Assembly: GCF_014656075.1 (NCBI RefSeq)
Contig: NZ_BNBS01000003.1
Location: 102,756 to 166,755, forward strand
Direction: 5' to 3'
DNA from: Streptomyces hydrogenans
GTDB lineage: Bacteria; Actinomycetota; Actinomycetes; Streptomycetales; Streptomycetaceae
DNA: 64,000 bases
In this document: positions 9,371-16,971 of the stretch, one piece after another
Position numbering within the stretch: position 1 is the stretch's first letter
How the letters are laid out: each line of letters begins with the position of its first letter
The notes under the pieces: model-generated
The model's input: only the letters and a program-made list of their open reading frames with translations
Told to the model about the DNA's origin: nothing
Databases searched by the model: none
Position numbers and translations under genes: made by a program

Positions 9371-9821
9371 GGTTGAACCTCCAGTGGAAGACGCCCCAAA
9401 GCGGTGCTCCGGGAGATTCGACGAGTACGCCTTCCATGACGAACCATCACAACTCGGACACTTCTCTGCACCTCGACACTGGGCCGGTCCGGTGAGCCCC
9501 GATGCCGCCGATCGAGTTGCTCCGGGCGCCACAACCGCAGGTCAGGGGCGCGCGAAACGATTGTCCGACGAGTACTCGGATGGGCCAGCGCACCGTCACC
9601 CGGGCCGCCCAACGGCGCCCGAGAGCCCCCGGCCGCACGCTTTCTGACGGCCAGTCGGATCCGCGCCTGACGGAGGGTCGGCTCCGGGGGGACACCCGGC
9701 TGCGGCTCCCGGCGGCGCGTCGCCACCCGTACGGCGGCGGTGGGCTACCCGTTCGGGCCGTCCGGAGCGCGGGGACGGGGAAGCGCCCTTACCGTTCACA
9801 CGTCGCCACGAAGGGAGAACC
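9371..9821. other. 451-bp divergent intergenic region upstream of the sortase
   Basis: Separates paralogue B (minus strand) from the class F sortase (plus strand) and should carry both promoters. Open frames in this stretch look like shadows. No perfect palindrome longer than about 8 bases was noticed. Confidence 0.45.
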
Positions 9822-10484
9822 ATGCCCCCGAAGGACTTCCGCGTCCCTGAGCGCAGGAGACGTCAACCCTGGGGCGTCCTGGCCCTCGCCATGCTGTCCG
9901 GACTCGCGATGATGCGCAACGGCGTGGACATCGCGGGAGGCCCCCCGCAGCCGGCCGCCGCCGCCCGTCCGGTGGCCCGTCCGGTCGTCCCGCCGCCCGC
10001 GGAGGCGTCGGCGGGCGTCCAGCCGCTGCCCTTCGCGCCCGCCTCCCGGGTCCGCATCCCGGCGATCGACGTGGCGGCCCCGGTGATGGACGTGGGGCTC
10101 GACGCGGACGGCTGGGTGGCGGCCCCTCCCCCGCAGGACGCCAATCTGGCGGGCTGGTACCAGAACGGCATCGCGCCCGGCCAGCGTGGCACGTCGGTGA
10201 TCGTCGGGCACGTCGACAACAACAGCGGCCCGGCGGTCTTCTACGGCCTCGGGGCCCTGGAGAAGGGCCAGCACGTCGAGGTCGAGCGGTACGACGGACG
10301 GGTGGCGGTCTTCGAGATCTACGGCGTCGAGGTCTACTCCAAGCAGGACTTCCCCGGCCCGCAGGTCTACGGCGACACCGGCCACCCCGAGCTCCGGGTG
10401 ATCACCTGCGGCGGCGGCTACACCCGCCAGAACGGCTACGACGGGAACGTCGTCGTCTACGCCCGGATGGTGGGCTCGCGCTGA
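9822..10484 (+). CDS. class F sortase
   Basis: 220 residues, ATG start with GGGAG six bases upstream. An N-terminal membrane helix (WGVLALAMLSGLAMM) and a Pro/Ala linker precede the sortase beta-barrel. Catalytic residues are visible: His in VIVGHVDNN, Cys in RVITCGGGY (the TLXTC-like motif) and Arg in YTRQNGYDGNVVVYA. Sortases cleave a sorting motif on secreted proteins and link them to cell-wall acceptors outside the membrane. The two anchored paralogues just upstream are the obvious candidate substrates. A strong hairpin follows the gene. Confidence 0.9.
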   Translation: MPPKDFRVPERRRRQPWGVLALAMLSGLAMMRNGVDIAGGPPQPAAAARPVARPVVPPPAEASAGVQPLPFAPASRVRIPAIDVAAPVMDVGLDADGWVAAPPPQDANLAGWYQNGIAPGQRGTSVIVGHVDNNSGPAVFYGLGALEKGQHVEVERYDGRVAVFEIYGVEVYSKQDFPGPQVYGDTGHPELRVITCGGGYTRQNGYDGNVVVYARMVGSR

Positions 10485-10499
10485 CCGAGGGCGGACGGA

Positions 10500-10526
10500 G
10501 GGCCCCGGGGGATCCCCCCGGGGCCC
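10500..10526. terminator. hairpin terminator after sortase
   Basis: Perfect 12-bp stem gggccccggggg (10500-10511) and cccccggggccc (10515-10526) with a three-base loop, between the convergent sortase and polysaccharide deacetylase genes. Confidence 0.8.
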
Positions 10527-10547
10527 TTCGCGCGCGACGCCGGCCGG

Positions 10548-11417
10548 TCAGCGCCGGGGCACCGTGACGGTGTATCCCTCGTCGAGGAGCGCGGGCAGGT
10601 AGCGGCGGAGCGCGTCGACGCTCTGGGACCGGTCGCCGCCCGCGTCGTGCGAGAGGACGATCACGCCGGGCCCTGCGCCGTCCAGGACCCGGCGGACGAT
10701 GGTGCCGCTGCCGGGTTCCGTCCAGTCGAGGGTGTCCACGGACCAGGCGAGCGGCTCCATGCCCAGTTCGGCGCCGATCTCGAAGGAGTGCCGGTTCCAG
10801 GCGCCGTACGGGGCCCGGTACCAGAGCGGCGCGGCGCCCAGCGCGCGCTCCACCACCTCGCTGGTGGAGCCCAGTTCGTCGCGGATGCGGGAGGGCCGGA
10901 GCTTCGGGACCAGCGGATGGGACCAGGAGTGGTTGCCGACCACGTGTCCGTCGTCGGCCATCTCCCGCAGCAGGTCCTGGTTGTCCACCGCCATCTCGCC
11001 GCAGACGAAGAACATCGCCCGGCAGTCGTAGCGGCGCAGGGTGGCCAGGATGGCCGGGGTGTAGCGGGGGTCGGGCCCGTCGTCGAAGGTGAGGACCATG
11101 GAGCGGCCCACGCCGGTGAGCGAGAGGAAGGGGCGCTGCCGGACCGGCGGGAGGGCCCGGGGCCGGACGGCGGGGGCGTACGCGGTCATCGGCTGGAGCC
11201 GGTACGCGGAGGGGCGCAGCCGGGGGGCGGCGGCCGGCGGGCCGGCGGCGGGTCCCGCGGCGCCCGGCGGGCCCTGGGGCGGGGACGCGGCGGAGCGGCC
11301 CGCGCCCGCTCCTTCGCCGAGCCGGTCGACGGCGAGGGCGCCGGCCGTGACGGTGGCGCCGAGGGCGGCGGCCAGACGCAGCACCGACCTCCGCCCGGGC
11401 AGCTGATCGTTTTTCAT
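10548..11417 (-). CDS. exported polysaccharide deacetylase (NodB-homology, CE4)
   Basis: 289 residues from ATG (MKNDQLPGRRSVLRL). A twin-arginine-like signal (GRRSVLRLAAALGATVTAGALA) suggests export, probably through Tat. The NodB domain motifs are in order: TFDDGPD (metal and catalytic Asp), NHSWSHP (metal His pair), RAPYGAWN, SVDTLDW and VLSHDAGG. The enzyme should remove N-acetyl groups from a wall or capsule glycan such as peptidoglycan or chitin oligomers; the substrate cannot be told. A long Ala/Gly/Pro linker (residues about 35-80) separates signal and domain. Confidence 0.87.
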   Translation of the reverse strand: MKNDQLPGRRSVLRLAAALGATVTAGALAVDRLGEGAGAGRSAASPPQGPPGAAGPAAGPPAAAPRLRPSAYRLQPMTAYAPAVRPRALPPVRQRPFLSLTGVGRSMVLTFDDGPDPRYTPAILATLRRYDCRAMFFVCGEMAVDNQDLLREMADDGHVVGNHSWSHPLVPKLRPSRIRDELGSTSEVVERALGAAPLWYRAPYGAWNRHSFEIGAELGMEPLAWSVDTLDWTEPGSGTIVRRVLDGAGPGVIVLSHDAGGDRSQSVDALRRYLPALLDEGYTVTVPRR

Positions 11418-11507
11418 GACCAATGGTTCGTACGGGGAGGGTTCCGGGCCGCTCACCGACACCGGGCCGCCGTCCGATTGCACCCGATGGGCCGATACCC
11501 TCGAAGG

Positions 11508-11969
11508 GTGAGCGAACACCAGCCCCATCGGTTCGAACGGGGCACCGACGGCCCCAAGGTGATCATGGCGGGGGTCGACGGCTCGGAATCGTCGCTGCGC
11601 GCGACGGCGTACGCGGCCGGGCTGGCCCGCTGGCAGAACGCCCTGCTCGCGCTCGTCTACGTCCAGCCGGTGATGGCGGCCGGGGCCTCGCTGGGCGCCC
11701 CGGTGTCCGGGACCACCGAGGAGATAGCCGAGGGGCTGGTGGAGGAGATCCGCACCTCGGCCGAGCGGGTGAAGGACCTCTGGCAGGTGCGCTGGGAGTT
11801 CCGCACCTTCAAGGGCGACGCCTACGCGGGGCTGGTGCGCGCGGCGGAGGAACTCAAGGCGGACGCCGTCGTGGTGGGCGTCTCGGAGTCGGCGGGGCAC
11901 CGCTTCGTCGGCTCGGTGGCCGTGCGGCTGGTGAAGGCGGGCCGCTGGCCGGTCACGGTCGTGCCCTGA
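11508..11969 (+). CDS. universal stress protein (UspA family)
   Basis: 153 residues from GTG at 11508 (VSEHQPHRFERG). The single Usp domain starts KVIMAGVDGSESSLRAT, with the conserved Asp of the nucleotide pocket, and ends KADAVVVGVSES..GSVAVRLVKAGRWPVTVVP, which has the G-S-V phosphate-binding type motif. These cytoplasmic proteins bind ATP or related ligands in stress and dormancy. A GATACC sequence 10-15 bases upstream of the GTG resembles a -10 box, so the message may be leaderless; that is inference. The gene is divergent from the polysaccharide deacetylase. Confidence 0.85.
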   Translation: MSEHQPHRFERGTDGPKVIMAGVDGSESSLRATAYAAGLARWQNALLALVYVQPVMAAGASLGAPVSGTTEEIAEGLVEEIRTSAERVKDLWQVRWEFRTFKGDAYAGLVRAAEELKADAVVVGVSESAGHRFVGSVAVRLVKAGRWPVTVVP

Positions 11970-11982
11970 CCGGCCGGCGCGC

Positions 11983-13227
11983 TCATCGTCCCAGGGTCAG
12001 GCCGTCCTTGTCGGCGCCCCGGCCGAGGACGACCTGGCGGATCGTCTCGCGGATGCCGGGATGGCGCGGGTCGGAGCCGTCGGCGGCCCCGAGGTTGACC
12101 ACCCGGCCCCGGCCGGTGTCGAACCACTGGGGCACGAACTCGGCCTTGGTGACCTCCCAGCGGGCACCGGGCTCCCCGGGCGGCGCGAAGGTGAAGCGCC
12201 CGATGCTGCTCTGGTTGCCCCGCGGGTCCTGGGCGCCCTCGTGGTTGATCATGTCGCCGGCGATCTGGTCGCCCATCCCGTAGATCACCCAGGTGCCGTT
12301 GACCTTCTCGTACGCCTGGGGCACGTGGGCGTGCGTGCCGACGATGAGGTCGATGTCGGGGCGGCCGCCGGTCCGGGAGGCGGTGAGGGAGCGGGCCAGG
12401 GAGAGCTGGCGCTCGTCGGGCGCGGTCTGCCACTCGGAGCCCCAGTGGACGCTGACCACGACGACGTCGGCGCCGGCCGCGCGGGCCGCCCTGGCGTCGG
12501 CGAGGACCTTGGCCTCGTCGAGCAGGTTCACCGCCCAGGGCCGTCCCTCGGGGAGCGGATAGCCGTTGGTGTCGTAGGTGTAGGCGAGCTGGGCGACGGT
12601 GGCGCCGCCGGCCTTGAGCAGGGTGGGTCGGGCGGCCTCGGCGGCGGTGCGGGCCGAGCCCGCGTGCCGCACGCCCGCCGCGTCGAGGGCGTCGAGGGTG
12701 CGGCCGAGGCCGGCCGCGCCGTCGTCGAGGGTGTGGTTGGAGGCGGTGGAGCAGGAGTCGTATCCGGTGGCCGCGAGCGCGGCGGCGACCTCGGGCGGGG
12801 ACTTGAAGGCGGGGTAGCCCGTGTAGGGCCCGCCGTCCTTCCCGTACACGGTCTCCATGTGGCAGAGCGCGAGGTCGGCGCCGGAGACGACCGGTTTCAC
12901 GCCGGCGAGCATGGGGCGGAAGTCGTATCCGCCGTCGCCCGCGTCGGCGGCGGCCCGGCGGATGATCGAGTCGTGCGGCAGCACGTCGCCGGAGGCCACC
13001 AGGGTGAAGCCGGCCGGCTTCGGCGCCGGGACGGCGGGGCGGGGCGCGGTGGAGCCGCCGGACGAGCCGGCGGGTGAACCCGCGGGGGCCGGTGCGCCGC
13101 GGTCCGCTCCTCCCTGGCCGCACGCGGCGACGAAGGCGAGCCGCGCGCCGGCGGCCGCGGCGGAGACGGCCCGGACGGCCCGGACGCGCGCACGGCCGGG
13201 TCCGATACGTCTGGGTCCTGTGGTCAT
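11983..13227 (-). CDS. CapA-family lipoprotein (PGA_cap metallophosphatase-like)
   Basis: 414 residues from ATG (MTTGPRRIGPGR). The lipobox is FVAAC near residue 36, so the protein is probably lipidated and held on the outer face of the membrane. The CapA domain begins FTLVASGDVLPHDSIIRRA and continues with VSGADLALCHMETVYG, TASNHTLDDGAAGL, VVVSVHWGSEW and LIVGTHAHVPQAYEKVNGTWVIYGMGDQ, the calcineurin-like metal-binding positions. CapA proteins take part in poly-gamma-glutamate capsule synthesis in Bacillus, but no capB/capC neighbours exist here. A wall-related hydrolase role is as likely. It converges with the universal stress protein gene. Confidence 0.85.
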   Translation of the reverse strand: MTTGPRRIGPGRARVRAVRAVSAAAAGARLAFVAACGQGGADRGAPAPAGSPAGSSGGSTAPRPAVPAPKPAGFTLVASGDVLPHDSIIRRAAADAGDGGYDFRPMLAGVKPVVSGADLALCHMETVYGKDGGPYTGYPAFKSPPEVAAALAATGYDSCSTASNHTLDDGAAGLGRTLDALDAAGVRHAGSARTAAEAARPTLLKAGGATVAQLAYTYDTNGYPLPEGRPWAVNLLDEAKVLADARAARAAGADVVVVSVHWGSEWQTAPDERQLSLARSLTASRTGGRPDIDLIVGTHAHVPQAYEKVNGTWVIYGMGDQIAGDMINHEGAQDPRGNQSSIGRFTFAPPGEPGARWEVTKAEFVPQWFDTGRGRVVNLGAADGSDPRHPGIRETIRQVVLGRGADKDGLTLGR

Positions 13228-13495
13228 GAGGACTTCCACCCCGATCATCGGAAGAACATGTGTTCTGCCGAATTGATCTCCCGTACGGCTCCGAGTCAAG
13301 GGACCGGGCCGCCCCCCGGCCGAGAACCCACCGCATCGGACGCAGGAACGCCGTCCGACCGTTCGCCGTGCCATTCGCCGCTCGTTACGACCGTTCGTCG
13401 CAGACAGCTGTCCGCTCCCTGTCCCCTTCCGCCCGGATGCGTTCGTATACGGCGCGGACGACGCACCGCGGAGCGGGCGGGGAAGGGTGGCAACC

Positions 13496-14101
13496 ATGAC
13501 GACGGCGACCGCGACCATGACGACGGCGAGCGCGAGGACGGCGACCGTGACCGTGACGACCGACGAGCACCAGCTCCAGGAGCTCCAGCGGGAGCACGGC
13601 CCCGCCCTGCTCTCCTTCCTCCTGGGGCTGACCTACGGGGACCGTCAGCGCGCCGAGGACCTGGTGCAGGAGACGCTGGTCAGGGCCTGGCTCCACCCCG
13701 AGGCGTTCAGCGGCGCCTACGACTCGATGCGGCCCTGGCTCTTCACCGTGGCCCGCCGGCTCGCCATCGACGCCCGCCGCTCCCGGCTGGCCCGCCCGGC
13801 CGAGATCGGCGACGGGGTGCTCGCGGTGACCCCCGACCCCTCGGACGCCACCGAGTCCGCGGAGGCGGCGCTCGACGTCCGGGCGGCGGTGCGCGGACTG
13901 AGCCCGGAGCACCGGGCCGTGCTGGTCCGGCTCTACTTCGACGGGCTCACCGTCAACGAGGCCGCCGTCGACCTCGGGATCCCGGCCGGCACGGTCAAGT
14001 CCCGTTCCCACTACGCCCTCAGGCAGCTGGGCCGCTCGCTGCCCGGCTACCGGCCGCGGCACGGCTCCATTGCCCGCCCCCGGGCGGCGGCCGCACAATG
14101 A
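13496..14101 (+). CDS. ECF-type RNA polymerase sigma factor
   Basis: 201 residues from ATG (MTTATATM), with GGAAGGG about nine bases upstream. Region 2 is LLSFLLGLTYGDRQRAEDLVQETLVRAW..SMRPWLFTVARRLAIDARRSR. Region 4 is LSPEHRAVLVRLYFDGLTVNEAAVDLGIPAGTVKSRSHYALRQL, a helix-turn-helix for the -35 element. ECF sigmas usually sit next to a gene for an anti-sigma factor; here the next gene is a thioesterase and no zf-HC2 protein is nearby. The target regulon cannot be read from the sequence. The Thr/Ala-rich first 20 residues suggest the real start could be slightly further in. Confidence 0.85.
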   Translation: MTTATATMTTASARTATVTVTTDEHQLQELQREHGPALLSFLLGLTYGDRQRAEDLVQETLVRAWLHPEAFSGAYDSMRPWLFTVARRLAIDARRSRLARPAEIGDGVLAVTPDPSDATESAEAALDVRAAVRGLSPEHRAVLVRLYFDGLTVNEAAVDLGIPAGTVKSRSHYALRQLGRSLPGYRPRHGSIARPRAAAAQ

Positions 14102-14105
14102 CGCC

Positions 14106-14555
14106 GTGACGCACACCGACGCCGTGACACCGCCCGAGACCGCTCCGCTGACGACCGCCGCGGCCGAGAAGATCCTCGCCGACAACTTCGCGCCCTGGGT
14201 CCTGGACCTGGGCCTCACGGTCGACTCGCTCGACGGCCACGAGGCCGTCCTCCGCCTCCCCTGGTCCGACCGGCTGGCCCGCGAGGGCGGCGGGCTCTCC
14301 GGCCAGGCCCTGATGGCGGCGGCCGACACGGCCACCGTGATCGCCGTCTCGGCGGCCCGCGGCGGCTTCGTCCCCATGACGACCGTCCAGCAGTCCACCA
14401 GCTTCCAGCGGGCGGTCCTCGGCGCCGACGTCCTGGTCCGCGCCCGGCTCACCAAACTCGGCCGGCGGATGGCCTTCGCCGACATCACGATGACCGCCGA
14501 GGGCACCGCCGAACCGGCCGCCCACGCGACCGCGGTCTACGCCCTGCTCGGCTGA
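14106..14555 (+). CDS. PaaI-type hotdog thioesterase
   Basis: About 149 residues from GTG at 14106, four bases past the sigma-factor stop, so probably co-transcribed with it. The hotdog fold is recognisable from LADNFAPWVLDLGLTVDSLDGHEAVLRLPWS, REGGGLSGQALMAAADTATVIAV and STSFQRAVLGADVLVRARLTKLGRRMAFADI. Members hydrolyse acyl-CoA thioesters such as phenylacetyl-CoA derivatives. The substrate here is unknown. The start is uncertain because GTG codons at 14106 and 14124 both lack a clear ribosome site. Confidence 0.8.
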   Translation: MTHTDAVTPPETAPLTTAAAEKILADNFAPWVLDLGLTVDSLDGHEAVLRLPWSDRLAREGGGLSGQALMAAADTATVIAVSAARGGFVPMTTVQQSTSFQRAVLGADVLVRARLTKLGRRMAFADITMTAEGTAEPAAHATAVYALLG

Positions 14556-14644
14556 CCCCCGCTCCCGACCGACTCCGCGACCGCATCGGCGGCGCGGAGT
14601 CGCGGGGGCCGCGCCGCCCCGCCGGACGGGAACCCCCGGGGGTC

Positions 14645-14674
14645 TATACACTCCATGTATACGCAGTGCGTATA
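14645..14674. promoter_or_regulatory. nested palindromic operator upstream of membrane protein gene
   Basis: Two overlapping inverted repeats lie about 10 bases before the ATG at 14684: tataca-ctcca-tgtata (14645-14661) and tatacgca-g-tgcgtata (14658-14674). The second is a perfect 17-base palindrome around one central base. The position at or near the start site suggests a repressor operator, of GntR or TetR type by its symmetry and size. No regulator gene is adjacent. Confidence 0.6.
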
Positions 14675-14683
14675 GTCGCTGCC

Positions 14684-15187
14684 ATGGCCGCACCGACCCA
14701 CACCCCGCCCCTGCCCCGCCTGCTCAAGGCCGCCGTCGTCACCGCGCTCGCGATCGGGGCCGCGCACCTGATCCTCTCCGACACGCTGCGGTTCGCCCTC
14801 GTCGCGGAGGCGTCCGCCGCCCTCGGGTCACCGACCGGATACGGCACCGCCCAGGTCTTCACCACCGCGCTGTTCAACACGGCGCTGGTCATGCCGATCG
14901 TGCTCTGGACCGGGATGCGACTGAGCGGCGAGCGGCGGCTCGGGGCGATGGTCCTGGTGGGGAGCGCGGGGTGGATCGTCGTCGTCTGGCGCGGCGTCGA
15001 CGGCCTGGACGACTCCTTCGGGGCGATCCTCCCGCTGCGCCCGCTCGTGCTCCTCGTCGGGGTCACCGCGCTCGCCTCGCTCCTGCGACGGCGCCCCTCC
15101 CCCGCCCCGTCCGCCCCTCGCGCACCACAGAACCCGTCCGCACCGATCCGGCCGGGGAACGTATCCGAAACCACACCGGCGAGTTGA
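14684..15187 (+). CDS. small integral membrane protein, putative
   Basis: 167 residues from ATG (MAAPTHTPPLPRLLKAA). At least four hydrophobic segments are visible: VVTALAIGAAHLILS, AQVFTTALFNTALVMPIVLW, AMVLVGSAGWIVVVW and LVLLVGVTALASLL. A Pro/Ser-rich tail follows. No family is recognised. Expression is probably controlled through the palindromes that end 10 bases upstream of the start. Confidence 0.65.
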   Translation: MAAPTHTPPLPRLLKAAVVTALAIGAAHLILSDTLRFALVAEASAALGSPTGYGTAQVFTTALFNTALVMPIVLWTGMRLSGERRLGAMVLVGSAGWIVVVWRGVDGLDDSFGAILPLRPLVLLVGVTALASLLRRRPSPAPSAPRAPQNPSAPIRPGNVSETTPAS

Positions 15188-15272
15188 GCAAAGCGGCCCA
15201 CGCGGACGCCCCGAGCGGAGGAGGCTCTGCTCCGGGTCCCGAGAACCGCGGGGCCCCGACGTCCGGGAGAAG

Positions 15273-15755
15273 GTGGGAGCGTTGCCGCCCGAGAGCACGA
15301 ACGGCGCCGGCCGCAGGAGCGGCGGGGGCCTGGCCGTACCGATGGCCTGGCTGTGCGCCGAGTACCTGGCCGACCAGTACCTGACCGCGGCCGGGCTCGC
15401 CGAGCCCGGCTCGCTGGAACACCGGGCCTCCCTGCGGGCCCTGACCCTCACGGTCCACCTCTCCGGGGAGCCCGCGCCCGACGCGTGGCTGCGCCGCACC
15501 GCGCACGAGGCGGGCTGGCCGGACTGGGTGGCGGAGCGGCTCGCCGCCGAGGAGGCCGAGGACCCCGACGGGGCCGACCTGGCCCTCGCGCGCGCCGCCT
15601 GGCGGGCCCTGGAGGAGACCTGGGTGCACGCCACCGACCTGGACGGCGTGCCGGGAGCGGGACCGCGGCCGACGGTGGACGAGACGGCGCGCGCCTGGCT
15701 GCCCGCCTGGCGGTTGGGCCTGCCGCTCGCCCATCTCGCCGTCTGGCTCTCCTGA
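15273..15755 (+). CDS. hypothetical protein
   Basis: About 160 residues from GTG at 15273 or slightly shorter from TTG at 15282, which has a GGTGGGAG sequence before it. The protein is acidic and alpha-rich (AMAWLCAEYLADQYLTAAGLAEPGS ... WRALEETWVHATDLDGVPG). It has no signal peptide, membrane helix or known motif. Codon usage is normal for the genome, which supports it being real. Four bases separate its stop from the convergent kinase gene stop. Confidence 0.55.
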   Translation: MGALPPESTNGAGRRSGGGLAVPMAWLCAEYLADQYLTAAGLAEPGSLEHRASLRALTLTVHLSGEPAPDAWLRRTAHEAGWPDWVAERLAAEEAEDPDGADLALARAAWRALEETWVHATDLDGVPGAGPRPTVDETARAWLPAWRLGLPLAHLAVWLS

Positions 15756-15759
15756 TCCG

Positions 15760-16971
15760 TCACCGCGTCCGCGAAGGATGCACCCCCGGACGGTACTTGG
15801 GGAAACGCGCGGTCACCTTCATGCCGGCGCCCACGCCGGTCTCGATGACCAGTCCGTGCTCCGGCCCGTACACCTGGCGCAGCCGCTCGTCGACGTTGGA
15901 GAGCCCGATCCCGGAGCCGCCCGGGTGCTCGCCGCGCAGCACCGCCCGCAGCCGCTCGGGGTCCATGCCGACGCCGTCGTCCTCGACGGTGACCACGGCC
16001 TCCGCGCCCGCGTCCCGGGCGGCGATGGTGACCCGGCAGCCGCGCTCCCGGTCCTGGAGGCCGTGCTTGACCGCGTTCTCCACCAGCGGCTGGAGGCAGA
16101 GGAAGGGCAGGGCGACCGGCAGCACCTCGGGAGCGATCTGGAGCGTCACCTTGAGCCGGTCGCCGAATCGGGCGCCGGCCAGCGCCAAGTACTGCTCGAT
16201 CGCCCGCAGTTCGTCGGCGAGCTGGGCGAAGTCCCCGTGGCGGCGGAAGGAGTAGCGGGTGAAGTCCGCGAACTCCAGGAGGAGGTCCCGGGCCCGCTCG
16301 GGGTCGGTGCGGACGAACGAGGCGATCGCGGCCAGGGAGTTGAAGATGAAGTGCGGGGAGATCTGGGCGCGCAGCGCCCGGATCTCCGCCTCCACCATCC
16401 GGGTCCTGGAGCGGTCCAGCTCGGCCAGCTCCAGCTGCACCGAGACCCAGCGGGCCACCTCCGTCGCGGCCCGGACCAGCACCGCCGACTCCCGGGGCCC
16501 GTAGGCGACGAGCGCGCCGAGGACGCCCTCCTCGCCGGTGAGCGGGGCGGTCACCGCCCACCGCAGGTCGCAGCCGGGGTCGGCGCACCCGGTGGGCGCG
16601 GAACGGCTGCGGCCGGTCTCCAGGGTCCCGGCGGCCAGGTCGGGCACGCCCCCGTGGTGGTGCCCCTCCCCGGGGCCGTCCCAGGCGAGGACGGCGGTGC
16701 CGTCGGTGAGGCAGAGGGCCTCGGTGCCGAGCAGCGAGCGCAGCGGGCGGGCCGCCCGGCGCGCGGTCTCCTCGGTCAGCCCGGCGCGCAGCGGCGGCGC
16801 GGCGAGCGAGGCGGTGTGCAGGGTGTGGAAGGTGGCCCGCTCGACGGGGGTGCCTAGGTCGAGGTCGGCTGCGCGGCCGCCGCGCGGGGCGGTGAGCCGG
16901 CCGAGGACTACCCCGGCGGCGAGGAGGACGGCTCCGGCGGCGCTCGCCGCCGCCCACACGATGCCGCTCAC
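15760..16971 (-). CDS. LytS-type sensor histidine kinase
   Basis: 403 residues from GTG at 16971, overlapping the symporter stop as GTGA. One N-terminal membrane helix (WAAASAAGAVLLAAGVVLG) precedes a GAF-like region with Cys/His residues (GEGHHHGG, CADPGCDLRW). The His_kinase domain has the phospho-acceptor in RAQISPHFIFNSLAAI (H about 207), then an HATPase domain with LVENAVKHG, VEDDGVGMD and GSGIGLSNV. It should phosphorylate the LytTR regulator at 19183-19935. The gene lies at the end of the regulator/DUF485/symporter unit, which suggests sensing of the transported carboxylate. Confidence 0.88.
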   Translation of the reverse strand: MSGIVWAAASAAGAVLLAAGVVLGRLTAPRGGRAADLDLGTPVERATFHTLHTASLAAPPLRAGLTEETARRAARPLRSLLGTEALCLTDGTAVLAWDGPGEGHHHGGVPDLAAGTLETGRSRSAPTGCADPGCDLRWAVTAPLTGEEGVLGALVAYGPRESAVLVRAATEVARWVSVQLELAELDRSRTRMVEAEIRALRAQISPHFIFNSLAAIASFVRTDPERARDLLLEFADFTRYSFRRHGDFAQLADELRAIEQYLALAGARFGDRLKVTLQIAPEVLPVALPFLCLQPLVENAVKHGLQDRERGCRVTIAARDAGAEAVVTVEDDGVGMDPERLRAVLRGEHPGGSGIGLSNVDERLRQVYGPEHGLVIETGVGAGMKVTARFPKYRPGVHPSRTR

